Below, one piece after another: positions 23,313-36,152 of a stretch of 64,000 nt of DNA. Positions within the stretch are counted from its first letter, which is position 1. Each line of letters opens with the position of its first letter. This DNA comes from Limnoperna fortunei (taxonomy: Eukaryota; Mollusca; Bivalvia; Mytilida; Modiolidae): assembly GCA_944474755.1 (NCBI GenBank), contig OX104114.1:77176623-77240622 (forward strand), in the 5' to 3' direction. Both the position numbers and the translations under genes were made by a program. Under the pieces are notes generated by a model. It had not been told where the DNA came from. It was given only the letters and a program-made list of their open reading frames with translations, and did not search any database.

Positions 23313-23915
23313 CATATTGGTGTACTTAAGGTCCGGGATATTGGTCTACTTAATGTCCAATATCTACTTTAGGTCCGGGATATTGGTCTACTTAAGGTCC
23401 GGGATATTGGTCTACTTAAGGTCCGGGTTATTGGTCTACTTTAGGTCCGGGATATTGGTCTACTTTAGGTCCGGGATATTGGTCTACTTTAGGTCCGGGA
23501 TATTGGTGTACTTAAGGTCCGGGATATTGGTGTACTTAAGGTCCGTGATATTGGTCTACTTAAGGCCCAGTATCTACTTAACGTCCGGTATATTCGTGTA
23601 CTTAAGGTCCGGGTTATTGGTCTACTTAAGGTCCGGGATATTGGTCTACTTAAGGTCCGGATTGGTCTACTTAAGGTCCAATATCTACTTAAGGTCCGGG
23701 ATATTGGTCTATTTAAGGTCCAATATCTACTTAAGGTCCGGGATATTGGTCTACTTAAGGTCCGGGATATTGGTCTAATTAAGGTCCAATATCTACATAA
23801 GATCCAGGATATTGGTTTACTTAAGGTCCGTGATATTGCTCTTCTTAAGGTCCGTGATATTGCTCTTCTTAAGGTCCGTGATATTGCTCTTCTTAAGGTC
23901 CTGGGTACTTTAGGT
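23313..23915 (+). repeat. 24-bp minisatellite, about 25 units
   Basis: Unit GGTCCGGGATATTGGTCTAC plus TTAA. Because the period is a multiple of three and the unit has no in-frame stop, one frame stays open for 153 codons, giving an 8-residue repeat (VYLRSGIL). Interspersed shortened units (GGTCCAATATCTACTTAA, 18 bp) also keep frame. The last units change to GGTCCGTGATATTGCTCTTC. A repeat-generated open frame is the default reading, not a gene. Confidence 0.95.
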
Positions 23916-24009
23916 CAAATAATTGTTGTAGTAAATATATTGATCTTTTGGTTAGATAATTTATCAGTTCATTAATTAGAAATAAACATGCTTTTAAGCC
24001 TAAGTCACA

Positions 24010-24058
24010 AGTCATTCTTGCTGAAAGTCATTCTTGCTGAAAGTCATTCTTGCTGAAA
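24010..24058 (+). repeat. 16-bp direct repeat, three copies
   Basis: AGTCATTCTTGCTGAA occurs three times in succession. No function inferred. Confidence 0.9.
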
Positions 24059-24577
24059 TGAATGACTTTAAAATTACTCTGCTTCATCGTCCCTTGAAAT
24101 GACATTTATGTAAAAAAAAAACATCGGTACTAATCTTCATATGTTGACAAACATATTTAAATAACGCCACAATAAAAATTGAAAACTATTAAGTTAATAG
24201 CTAAGAAGTCAGAAACTTGAAATATAAAATAATTTAATCCGTTTATAAACGAAATAGAATTATTGTGTCCAAAGTTTTTTTTGTTGGTATAATTTTACGC
24301 AACTAAGATTGCAGTGCATCTTTTTACTCTTTGATCATTTTCTTCCAGATCAAAAGAAAAATGCGATATTATTAACGTTCACATGACTTTCATACATTAC
24401 ATTACAATAAAGAACATTGCTGACGTTGTAAATGCAGATGCGCAGAATTAGTAAGAAAATATAAGCTCTCAAGTATCTGACAAAAAGATTGAAAATATAC
24501 TAACGTAGCAAGCAAGCTGACTATATGTCTATTTGAATAAAATTTCATCCCATAGTTAGTGTTCTCATATAATTTTT

Positions 24578-24630
24578 ATGTACTTTTTTCGGAAAACTTT
24601 CTCCTTTAGAAAGTTTTCAAAAAAATACAT
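24578..24630. repeat. Imperfect 53-bp hairpin
   Basis: ATGTACTTTTTTCGGAAAAC followed by TTTCT pairs with the inverted AGAAAGTTTTCAAAAAAATA-CAT across a 5-base loop, with one mismatch and a small gap. It could form a stable stem-loop RNA. No known miRNA seed was recognised. Confidence 0.8.
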
Positions 24631-24947
24631 TAAAAGAGACTGTCCGATTACAAGTCTATTAACCACAACCCTTTAGTGAAATTCGGAATTGCTTTAGTAA
24701 AAGAAACCGTAACGATAGATTAAATAGATCACTATGAAAAATTTGAGTTTAGCTAAATAGATGAAAATTTCGACGATCTTGTTTCTAAAACTGTCTACGT
24801 GAAAAGGTGAGAAAATAAGCAAATATTTATTGTTTAACGGTTAAACTATGTAAATTAAATGAAATTTTTAACTTAAAAAGTGAAGTGATAACAACTAAAA
24901 TATTTTTATTTAAAAATAAATATCGAATAGTATCGTTACAAAATAAC

Positions 24948-24970
24948 AATAATAATAATAATAATAATGA
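24948..24970 (+). repeat. (AAT)n microsatellite
   Basis: Seven or so AAT/ATA units in AT-rich DNA. Confidence 0.9.
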
Positions 24971-26894
24971 TAATTAATGTGTTGTCTTTTTTAATAATTT
25001 TTTTAAAAATCCATTTCGCCTAACTTTTGTAAATGTGGTTTTAAAAACAACCGGTAAGTTCACAAAGTTAACAAAAAAATTAGGTCATCCCTAAACACAT
25101 CTGTCAGTTATGAAATGAACACTTCAATCCATCCACTCATATGATCAAGAATTTCACATTTTGAAGTTGTTGCTTGTCTCTGATCTGCATTCCGTATAAT
25201 AAACCTACGATGACTGCATAATTGTGAACATACTGGCGCACGTCGTAGATCAATTAAAAACGTCAAATTTTAACATCGTAGCGCAATATGATATCTTTAT
25301 GACGTTTTAAACACTAAATTCGCTGCAGCTTTACAATTAAACGTTTGCCAAAACATTCAAGTGACCTTGCCTTCAATTATCGTTGTAGCAAAGGCGCTTA
25401 CATAAATTTTATTGTTCTTACAACACTTCATACGATACAAAATGTAACAATATATCAACGAAATTGTTTTCTGTATTGAGTGTTAATTGTTGTTTATGGC
25501 GAAAATCGTTATAAAATTGAATTTAATGATAATCACCGTTTAAGAACAGTCTGGAGATTTATGGTTTCTGTGAAGCTCAATGAAGCTACACTTTTATACA
25601 GTTGTTGTTTAAAACAGAAGTTTCCTTTTGTATTTGAGAACCTGAAAATATATCAAAGTTTTCTTTGAAAGTATGCATAATTTTGCATTACTTTTTTTTT
25701 ATTTTTGCTTAAAACATCTAAAAGTTTTACTAGTCAAATAAAATTCGCTTCCTTTGATAAAGTCAGCCAATATTAATTTAAATAATTTACATGAAACTTT
25801 AAAGGGCCATCAGTTCTTTAACTATAAAATTTAGATTTTCCCACCATATTGTTTTGAGTGGGATGCTTAGCTTTATCCAGAAATATTGCTTTATTCTTCA
25901 ACTTTCATGAGATAGAATAAGTATCAAAACGGAGATTACTGTTTGCCACTTTTTTTGCTACTTATATACCACCTGCTGTATCCTTTAGTTTAGAACAGTT
26001 TATGCAACGTTAAAATACTTTTGTTTATGCAAAGTTTAAATATTTTTGACTGTAATAAAATATATATTACATTTATAAAACAGAAGGCAAAAATAAACAT
26101 AGTTCATGCTTTATGGCAGAAATCTATATTTACCAAAACCGTTCGATGACCAGTGCATGTCCTGGTTAAGATATTTAAACTTAAACACCAAGTCAACTGA
26201 AAGTTCCCTAAGTAAATATGTTTATATCACTTAAAACGGCAGTCATTAAATAGCAATTTCTTATAATTTGACCGAATTGACCCTTTGATGTACACAATTA
26301 TCCGGCCCGAACAATTATGAATCGTATACAAACATATGAATTGTGAAATTGATGCGTACTATGACTCAGTAATTCAAAACACATTGGTAAAGCTGGCCTT
26401 ATACGGAGCCAAATTAATTTCACATCAGTTTCAACGATTTCAAAGCTTATCTAATTTCTTATTCAATAACCCAGCACCTAGTCCAAAAGGATAAATATTT
26501 TAGAAGCGTGGCGCTAAGATCATAAACGTAATATTTAAGCATAAAATTGACCGGCGCCGTCTTCTATGTTGACATACTGCGATTCATAAATAAAGTTATC
26601 AAATACCCATTTATGGACAGGTTTGTATTTATGGGCGTAACAATATGTATATACACACAAACATGGCCAACTGTGGCTTCGATCGATCATCTTTAAATAA
26701 TATTTGTAGTACAAAGAATATTAAAATGTCATAAATTGTCTTGAGCGATTTTCAAAATCATAACTTTTTACATCAGCATTACAAAAGAAACTTGAATTTT
26801 TGAAAACGGTAGTAGGCTTTGTGAAAATTGTACAAATATCTTAAATGTTTTACTGATGATTCTAGATATTCAGTATTCTTACACATAACTATAC
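24971..26894. other. AT-rich intergenic DNA
   Basis: No supported feature. The 62-codon frame at 25480-25668 lacks any recognisable domain or splice context. Confidence 0.4.
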
Positions 26895-27130
26895 AGAGGG
26901 CCTCGTTGGGCGATGGGTCTTTAGTTAGCCATTTGCTAATGATCACCGGCGTGGCTACACATAGATTGTAATTTTGAGTCTGACTTCGTGCAAGGTGTGC
27001 TCGACTCGAACATATTTAACACCGATTGCTAGATTTCTTGTCAAAGGTCCTCGATTCTCATCAGGCACTTTGGCTGCTCCTTGTCCAAAATAAAAACTAG
27101 ACGCCATTATAGGTAAAGAAAAGTGAAGTT
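26895..27130 (+). mobile_element. tRNA-derived SINE, diverged copy
   Basis: Starts GGGCCTCGTTGGGCGATGGG (head), passes ATTTTGAGTCTGACTTCG (decayed B box) and GGTGTGCTCGACTCGAA, and ends in CCAAAATAAAAACTAGACGC. It is the same family as the copies at 35600 and 54302 in the opposite orientation, and highly mutated. It is the nearest SINE upstream of the Hox gene. Confidence 0.75.
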
Positions 27131-27959
27131 AAAGCTCATGCAAACAAACCTACATGTATGTTTCAATTTCAATATCTTTGATGTAATTTTGTTATTTAAT
27201 CGCCATATAGCTGCATGCGATCTAAAAGACACATTTCTTATGAAATTGGCAAAATTTGATTTTCTCTCACAGAACAAATTTATGGATATGTTGTGTTAAT
27301 TCTGATCAAACAGAAAATTTAAAATCAACTTTTGATCTAAAATAACAATGAGATAACTTAATATAACATATGGAAAACAAAAAAATTGTAGTTCTGAGAA
27401 AGAGATAATACATATATTTTAGAACTTTTTTCCATTCGTAATAACAAATGACCAACAGTTGCAATCATCGAAGACGAGATTAAGGTCTGTCAAAACTATG
27501 AAGAAGCAGGGGAAATAGAGGAAAACATGAGTAATACCGAAAACGAATGGCTTCAGATTGATGTCATTTAAAATGTCAACCTGGAATAACAAATAATACT
27601 AAATCGTTTACATTCAGTTTAATGTCTTACAGCACTTTGAAATAAAGCGCGTGTTCAGTTTATAAAAACTGAGAAAGACATAACTCAGTTCTGTTACTAC
27701 AATTAGCGGTCTTTATCATTTTGAATATTTCGTATGATTTGAAACGTATACTAAATATATACTCAACCATAAGAATATTTTGCTGTCGAATGAAAGTCAT
27801 TGAAAATGTATCGGAGCATACATTATAGGGTGGATTACTACAAATTGTCTGTTTACTCACTCTGTGGTACGTATTGTTTACAACGTTCAAGCGTTATCTA
27901 CATACCCGTGCTATTTACCATAATGTCTACTTTCTAGTGTTTTAGTGTTTCTTTTGAGT

Positions 27960-28210
27960 GTATTTGTTTATTTTAATGTCCATCTGTTGTTGCTATGTAC
28001 TGTCTATCTGTTGTTGCTATGTACTGTCTATCTGTTGTTGCTATGTACTGTCTATCTGTTGTTGCTATGTCCCTTATTTCAATGTCCGTCTGTTGTTGCT
28101 TTGCTCTTATGTCGTTGTCCTTATATTGTTGCTAGGTTCGTTATGTCGTTGACATTCTATTGTTTCTAGGTCCATAAATGTCATTGTCCATCTGTTGTCG
28201 CTGTCTCTAA
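27960..28210 (+). repeat. 24-bp tandem array upstream of the Hox gene
   Basis: Four clean copies of TGTTGTTGCTATGTACTGTC plus TATC (about 27985-28070) are followed by degenerate units containing TTGTTGC and TGTCGTTGTCC to about 28210. It ends about 140 bp before the Hox start codon, so it lies in the promoter or 5'-UTR region or its intron. Two overlapping open frames across it are repeat artefacts. Confidence 0.9.
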
Positions 28211-28275
28211 TGGTTTCTCCTATTGACGTAAATTGCATGCGCATGGGTAACATGACTGTTCTAAAACACAGTAGC

Positions 28276-28289
28276 TTATTTATTTACAG
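28276..28289 (+). promoter_or_regulatory. Possible 3' splice site of a 5'-UTR exon
   Basis: A pyrimidine-containing TTATTTATTTACAG ends at 28289, 59 bp before the Hox ATG and just before an in-frame TGA at 28298. It would suit an upstream noncoding exon, but no matching donor could be identified, so this is tentative. Confidence 0.3.
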
Positions 28290-28310
28290 GTAAAAGCTGA
28301 CAGAAAGGAA

Positions 28311-28325
28311 ATGGAGATCAAATAA
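28311..28325 (+). promoter_or_regulatory. Upstream ORF (4 codons) before the Hox start
   Basis: ATGGAGATCAAATAA encodes Met-Glu-Ile-Lys-stop and ends 23 bp before the Hox ATG, in a different frame. If it is in the mature 5' UTR it could lower translation of the Hox protein. The A at position -3 of the Hox ATG fits a start context only moderately. Confidence 0.55.
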
Positions 28326-28348
28326 CACTTGCTTCTCACTACTGGACG

Positions 28349-30991
<2,643 letters not shown>

Positions 30992-31338
30992 CTCTTCACA
31001 TAAGGGAGATAACTGGAACATTTACTCATTATTCATTTAATATTATAATACTGCACGTGTGTTATACCCTGCATAAACGAGAACCGGCATTGTATATATT
31101 TTTCTCTTCTTTTTATATTAAAAAATATAATTACCTTTCAAAGTGTAGAATGTACTTTTACACCGTTGATATTGAATGGTCAATTGACGCTTTGTTATAT
31201 ACGTCATTTCCTGTTTGCTTTTTAAGTTGGAGTGTCTTTGTCATTTTGCTCAAATTCTGCAAGGCGAGCGAGAAAGCCGTCAAAAGTGTAAGATCGAAGT
31301 TGCAAGGCGATTGATACAGGACAGCCCTAACTAGGTCC

Positions 31339-31344
31339 AATAAA
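31339..31344 (+). terminator. Candidate polyadenylation signal for the Hox gene
   Basis: AATAAA, 348 bp after the Hox stop codon, is the first canonical hexamer I see downstream. The 3' end is not proven. Confidence 0.45.
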
Positions 31345-34300
31345 ATTGCAAATGACATGCAAAAGAGATTACATTCTTAAAACTTATAAAAATGCTTCAT
31401 TTGATGCAAATAATTCGCGAGCTTTGGACGATAAGAATTAAAACTAACATATAAGACAACCCGAACAATACCCCCAATATTCGCGTTTCCAGCTTTGATT
31501 CGTTTATTAATTCGTCTGTAATGATTATATACATAAGAGAGCCGCGGTAGTTAGTTATCTACAATTAATCGCGTGCATGTCAGCACTTAGTATTTAAGTT
31601 CGAGCCTTAATATTGGCACGTCTTTTTCTATAAATTAACCAGAGCAAACAGGCAATATTTGTCAACAGGTAAAACGTATTTTGTTTAAGTTCTGTAATAT
31701 AAAATTCACAACTTCTGTAGTTTCAGCTCAGGTGTGAAGATAAATTAACTAATAAGAATTTGAAATATTGCGCAAATTCCTCGTAATAACGGCTTCTAAT
31801 ATTATCCATTACAATAACACAATTAATATTATAAATACATTATTTGATAATATGCATGCGCATTACCACATTTTTCTAGATAAGTACATAAAGGTTAATA
31901 CGATAATAAATATCAATGGCGAATAATCGTTTCAGATAATTACATAATTATTCCAATTGCAAAAGATAATATCAATAAAAATATTTATCAAGGAATATGT
32001 TTTTTTAAATTAAAAGGGTGTTTTTGTTCTTACAGTTATGTTTTGCTTTGAAGCGAATTATCCGGGGACTTTATAGAAAGTGCACATGCATTTTTCAATA
32101 AGTGATAAAAGAAAAATGCAAAAAATAAAATTTGGTGTTTTTCTTTTAGTCCAAATAATTGCCGCTTTATCGAAAAGCATTAAAAGACCAAATGTATTGA
32201 AATTGCCAAAAAAGGTGTACAATACAATATCTATATTTAGTAAAAGTCTGTTGCCTTTAATATCTGCTATGTAATTAGCCAATTTTGTTTTGTGGTAAGT
32301 AACCGACAGTCAATCGAAAAAAACAAGAATACGATTTATTATTCACCTCTATATATCTGGTTGGTACAACGCAACACCGATGGGTGTTACTTGTGCTCCA
32401 CAACCAATACAACGCGTTTTTCTCGCTCATACAATTTATAAGGTCTAGTTCAACACTGAACACTTTAAAAGACATTTGACTGCATATATTCATTTGGTCA
32501 GAGGATGCTCAATGTTTTCCGTACTAGGAAATGTTTGAATACTGCAGTCTGAATATTGACATTAAATTAAACTCACGTCAATGGTTTGGGTGATTACAGC
32601 GCATTTTTGATTTTTTAAAAATGTTATAAAGGAAGAAATATGTAACACTAATATTTTCTAGTAGCATTGATCTAACTGTGGCCCCTTAACAGTGATCTTG
32701 GTTCGGTAAAACTGTTATAAAAAGCCACGCGTTAATTCGTATTAGTAACTGATTTTACGGGGGATTTTTCTGCTTATTTGATATCTTTGTTTTTCTTCGT
32801 AAATCGTTGTACATTTTTTTGTGTATTTTATGTTATTTTTTTCTATTAGGTTTGTACATATGTTGGTGTGTGCGAGATTGAATCTGTGGGTGTGTGTGTT
32901 TTAACCTGATACATTTTGTTTAATTACAGTTATATTGCACCTATTTACGCAATTGTCATTTTCAATTGGTACTGTGACAGTTTCGATGGCACAACCAACG
33001 AATGTGTCCAGAAGTATCTAGCCGATAGATAAGGGACGAACAATTCTGGAAGGTCTTGTAAGATCATAATACGGAATTGTTTGCTGTGGACCAGAGAGTG
33101 TCCTATAAAGTTTTCCGTTCATTTACGCACACGACCGCCGCCAAAAAGGCCAAAATTATTTGTACATATTCAACTTTTCATAATTTTCAAATGATTTAAT
33201 GTACATTTATTTGACTAAGAGGCAAACGACAGGCAAACTTAATAGTAATCTAACGGCGTTTGATATGTTTTTAAACGTGGGGGCGAAGCCGGTTGGGTAA
33301 TCCACATATTCCATTAATATTTAGTATCTTTAGTTGCACCAAGAAACAAATAATTTATATTAAATTTACTAAGTTCTGTTTACCTTAGGTAAAACACATC
33401 AAATTAAAATTTTAACGAATTGGTCATATAATTGTATCCAAAAGGCTCATTCACATCAAATTACCTATACTGCAATAACAATGCAGGGTCTAAGGCTTTC
33501 ACTAGTTTTTGGATTACAACTGTGCTAAACAAAGGGCGTCTGTGGCTGTGCGTAATTGACAAAACAGGTAATTGTGCCTGTCCGGGAATTGTATGGAAAG
33601 TTTGGAAGAACAGAAAATTTTGCCTTTTTAGCATCTACTCTTCTTCAAGCGTCCACGCATTTTTAACGTGCACGGATCGAACACTAACGTCTATAGTAGG
33701 CCTTTAACACCTCACACTTACGTCGTATGCATGTTTCTATAATGTGCGATAAGATTATGTGTTTATTTTACAAAGCCTGATGGAAAAGGAAATACCAAGA
33801 AACGGCACATTTTTAATCAAACTATTCAACTGAAAGAATTAGCGCATCACGAATTTAACAAAAACAATTATAGCTTTGTTGCTAAGACATATGGTTAGCA
33901 AATCTATACAACCGACCTAACTATCAAAGTTATTTGTCATTAATTGCAGATTAACGCTAGTACGTACTTAAAAAAATGTAATACAACTACTAATCTGCAT
34001 CAACATGTGCATAAATACGTTGATGTGTGCAGACTGAGTGCAATCTTATCAACAAAATATGTTCCAATTAAGTTGGTACTAATTGTAATGGGACATTTTA
34101 TTTCTTTTTAAATTATTATTAGCCCATTCTGATAAGAAAAAGTCATGGTTAAACTTTTACTGTTGCAATAATATTAAATATAAATTGGGGCTCAATTCGA
34201 AGTAAAATAGAAAAACGAGTAAAATTACTTTTTTCATATGCCCCCACATCTACTCACAATCAAGTGCAAAACAGAATGACTGTATGCTGACAATCAGGTC

Positions 34301-34430
34301 AAAATTAACTCACACCTAAACAAAATATTTGTTTTAATAATTTTTTACTATCTATTTATATGGATCTTACACCAATGTGTTACTTTTAACTGGAAGTTGT
34401 TCTCTTTGGTGGAATAAGGTAACTTTATAG
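31345..34430. other. Downstream Hox intergenic DNA
   Basis: No gene, SINE or tandem array is visible. Frames at 32058-32493 and 33432-33707 have no domain. The low repeat content here, compared with 0-17 kb, would fit regulatory sequence; individual enhancers cannot be identified by eye. Confidence 0.4.
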
Positions 34431-34433
34431 CAC

Positions 34434-34460
34434 ATCACCACCAGAGGGAGTCGCGGTGAT
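34434..34460 (+). promoter_or_regulatory. CTCF-like motif inside an ATCACC/GGTGAT dyad
   Basis: CCACCAGAGGGAG at 34438-34450 is close to the core of the animal CTCF motif (CCACYAGRKGGC). It sits inside the inverted pair ATCACC...GGTGAT, is followed by TATAAATGGGACC, and then by a (GA)n run. About 3.4 kb downstream of the Hox stop. This is a sequence resemblance only. Confidence 0.3.
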
Positions 34461-34483
34461 ATAAATGGGACCTAGCTTATCCG

Positions 34484-34497
34484 CGAGAGAGAGAGAG
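34484..34497 (+). repeat. (GA)n microsatellite
   Basis: Run of GA dinucleotides immediately 3' of the dyad. Confidence 0.9.
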
Positions 34498-35594
34498 CAC
34501 ACTCTATGAGAGCACAAACTAATTTTTTAATCGTTTTAAATTGTTCGTAAGTAGTTAAGCAGGAGGGTTGCATTATAGTTATTTGTAGCGTGTATTTGGT
34601 AGAACTGTACGTTTTTCTCATTCTGTGTGTCAGCGACATGACGCATTCCTTGTTACCATTATTTTTAGCTAAAACCAGAGTAACAGACTAACTGAAAGGT
34701 TTTTTTTCTTGTTATGAATAAATTGTGACATGCGTGATCATCACGTGTTCAAGTTTAATATTGCAGAATTATTTGCACTTTGCAGACAGTTCTCAATTTA
34801 CAGGATTGGATTGGATTATTTTTAATTTTACTTCTGTGTTTCTAAACTATTTCCGTTGTAAACACGGGTTGCACTTACTTTCATTGGATTCGATCAATTT
34901 GCATTTTACTATAATGAAATAAACTCATTTAAATTTTACTATCATTTTTACAACTAATTTGTATTTTAGGTTTTACAATACTGTTTTTATGCACGAGTCC
35001 TTAATTGGAACTATATATCATTACTTCTTCGATAAAAGCATGAACAGCGTTTGTTGAATAAAACTACAAATAAAATTTAGACTGAATATCTCAGTCTGCA
35101 GATTCTCATTGATTTTATAGCTTTGGTTTCATAAAATAGTAACATAGTTATTATTTACTATGATAAGGGAAGTCTTACCACCATTTCTTGTCGTCATAAA
35201 TTTGATCTTAAACCAGGTGATTGTTGTAGTTTGTCTTGTCTGTTGTTGGTGTATATTTCAGGGTATTGAGTTTTATGTATTGATGTGTCCTAAGCGTTAT
35301 CGTCACTAAACTATAGCTACGAAATATAAGAAAGTGTTTAAAGCCGCAAATCAAAGGAAGAGGATACATATGTTTTTATGTTAATCCATATCTCGATTCG
35401 CGTAAAACCATTTTAAACCCGGAAAATTTTCGACAAATTCAGAGTCTTGGCTCTTTCATTAAACAGTCTCTTGAACTGAGGACAGGGGTCTCGTAGACTT
35501 GAATAATTTTTCCGAATGCGAATAAGTTGTTTGTTACTTCTGTTATATGTCACTGATCAATGTAGTATTGATTTATATGATAATTAAGATAATT
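34498..35594. other. AT-rich intergenic DNA
   Basis: Nothing recognised. The 65-codon plus-strand frame at 34725-34922 is unsupported. Confidence 0.4.
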
Positions 35595-35858
35595 TTATTT
35601 TATTTAATGATGTTTTAACGCTACTTTCAGCAATTTTTCAGCTGTATCTTGGCGTCCAGTTTTTATTGGGGAGGAAGCCGGAATACCCGGAGAAAACCCC
35701 CGACCTGCGGTGGGAAAACTGGCAATCCTTGTCAATTAAGATTGGAGTCAAGTACACCCTGCCTGCAGTGAGAATCAAACCCGCAATGTCATTGTTGACA
35801 GACCATGTGATCAATAGTAGACGAACTACCTTAACCACTCGGACACCGAGGCCCCTCG
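35595..35858 (-). mobile_element. tRNA-derived SINE, full-length copy
   Basis: Minus-strand reading: GGGGCCTCGGTGTCCGAGTG (tRNA Ser/Leu-like head with A box), B box GGGTTTGATTCTCAC, CAGGGTGTACTTGACTCC, body TTTTCTCCGGGTATTCCGGC, then CAATAAAAACTGGACGCC and tail ATTGCTGAAAGTAGCGTTAA. It is one of the most complete copies and defines the family's layout: head about 100 bp, body about 100 bp, tail about 50 bp. Frames over it (for example 'GASVSEWLR') are SINE translations. Confidence 0.9.
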
Positions 35859-36116
35859 ATTATAAATATGGATTATTAAGAAAAACAGATACATCACGAA
35901 ACAAAAACCAAAAACACAGAAAATGAGTAACCGAACCCAATAAAATCCATGGATGAACCCATGTGCTCCGGACGGGTAAGCAGTGCCAACCTCTAATTGG
36001 ACACGCAATTGGTCACGGAAGTGAACGAAAATATATTTCCATATCAATAGAAAACAACGACGAATTGAGCTACGTCTTTCCGAGCATGTGCTTAAAGAAT
36101 ACATCGTGTTGCCATA

Positions 36117-36152
36117 TGATTGATTGATTAATTGATTGATTGATTAGATTAA
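36117..36152 (+). repeat. (GATT)n microsatellite
   Basis: GATTGATTGATTAATTGATT and continuing. It may be the reversed AATC tail of a decayed SINE related to the 16.1-kb element, since AACGTCCAGTAAG follows near 36220; weak. Confidence 0.8.

Noticed and set aside
27735..27770. Resemblance to the 5p arm of miR-iab-4 (ACGTATACT followed by an AAT-like stretch)
   Set aside because: Only about nine bases match and no complementary arm containing AGTATACGT lies nearby on either strand, so no pre-miRNA hairpin forms.
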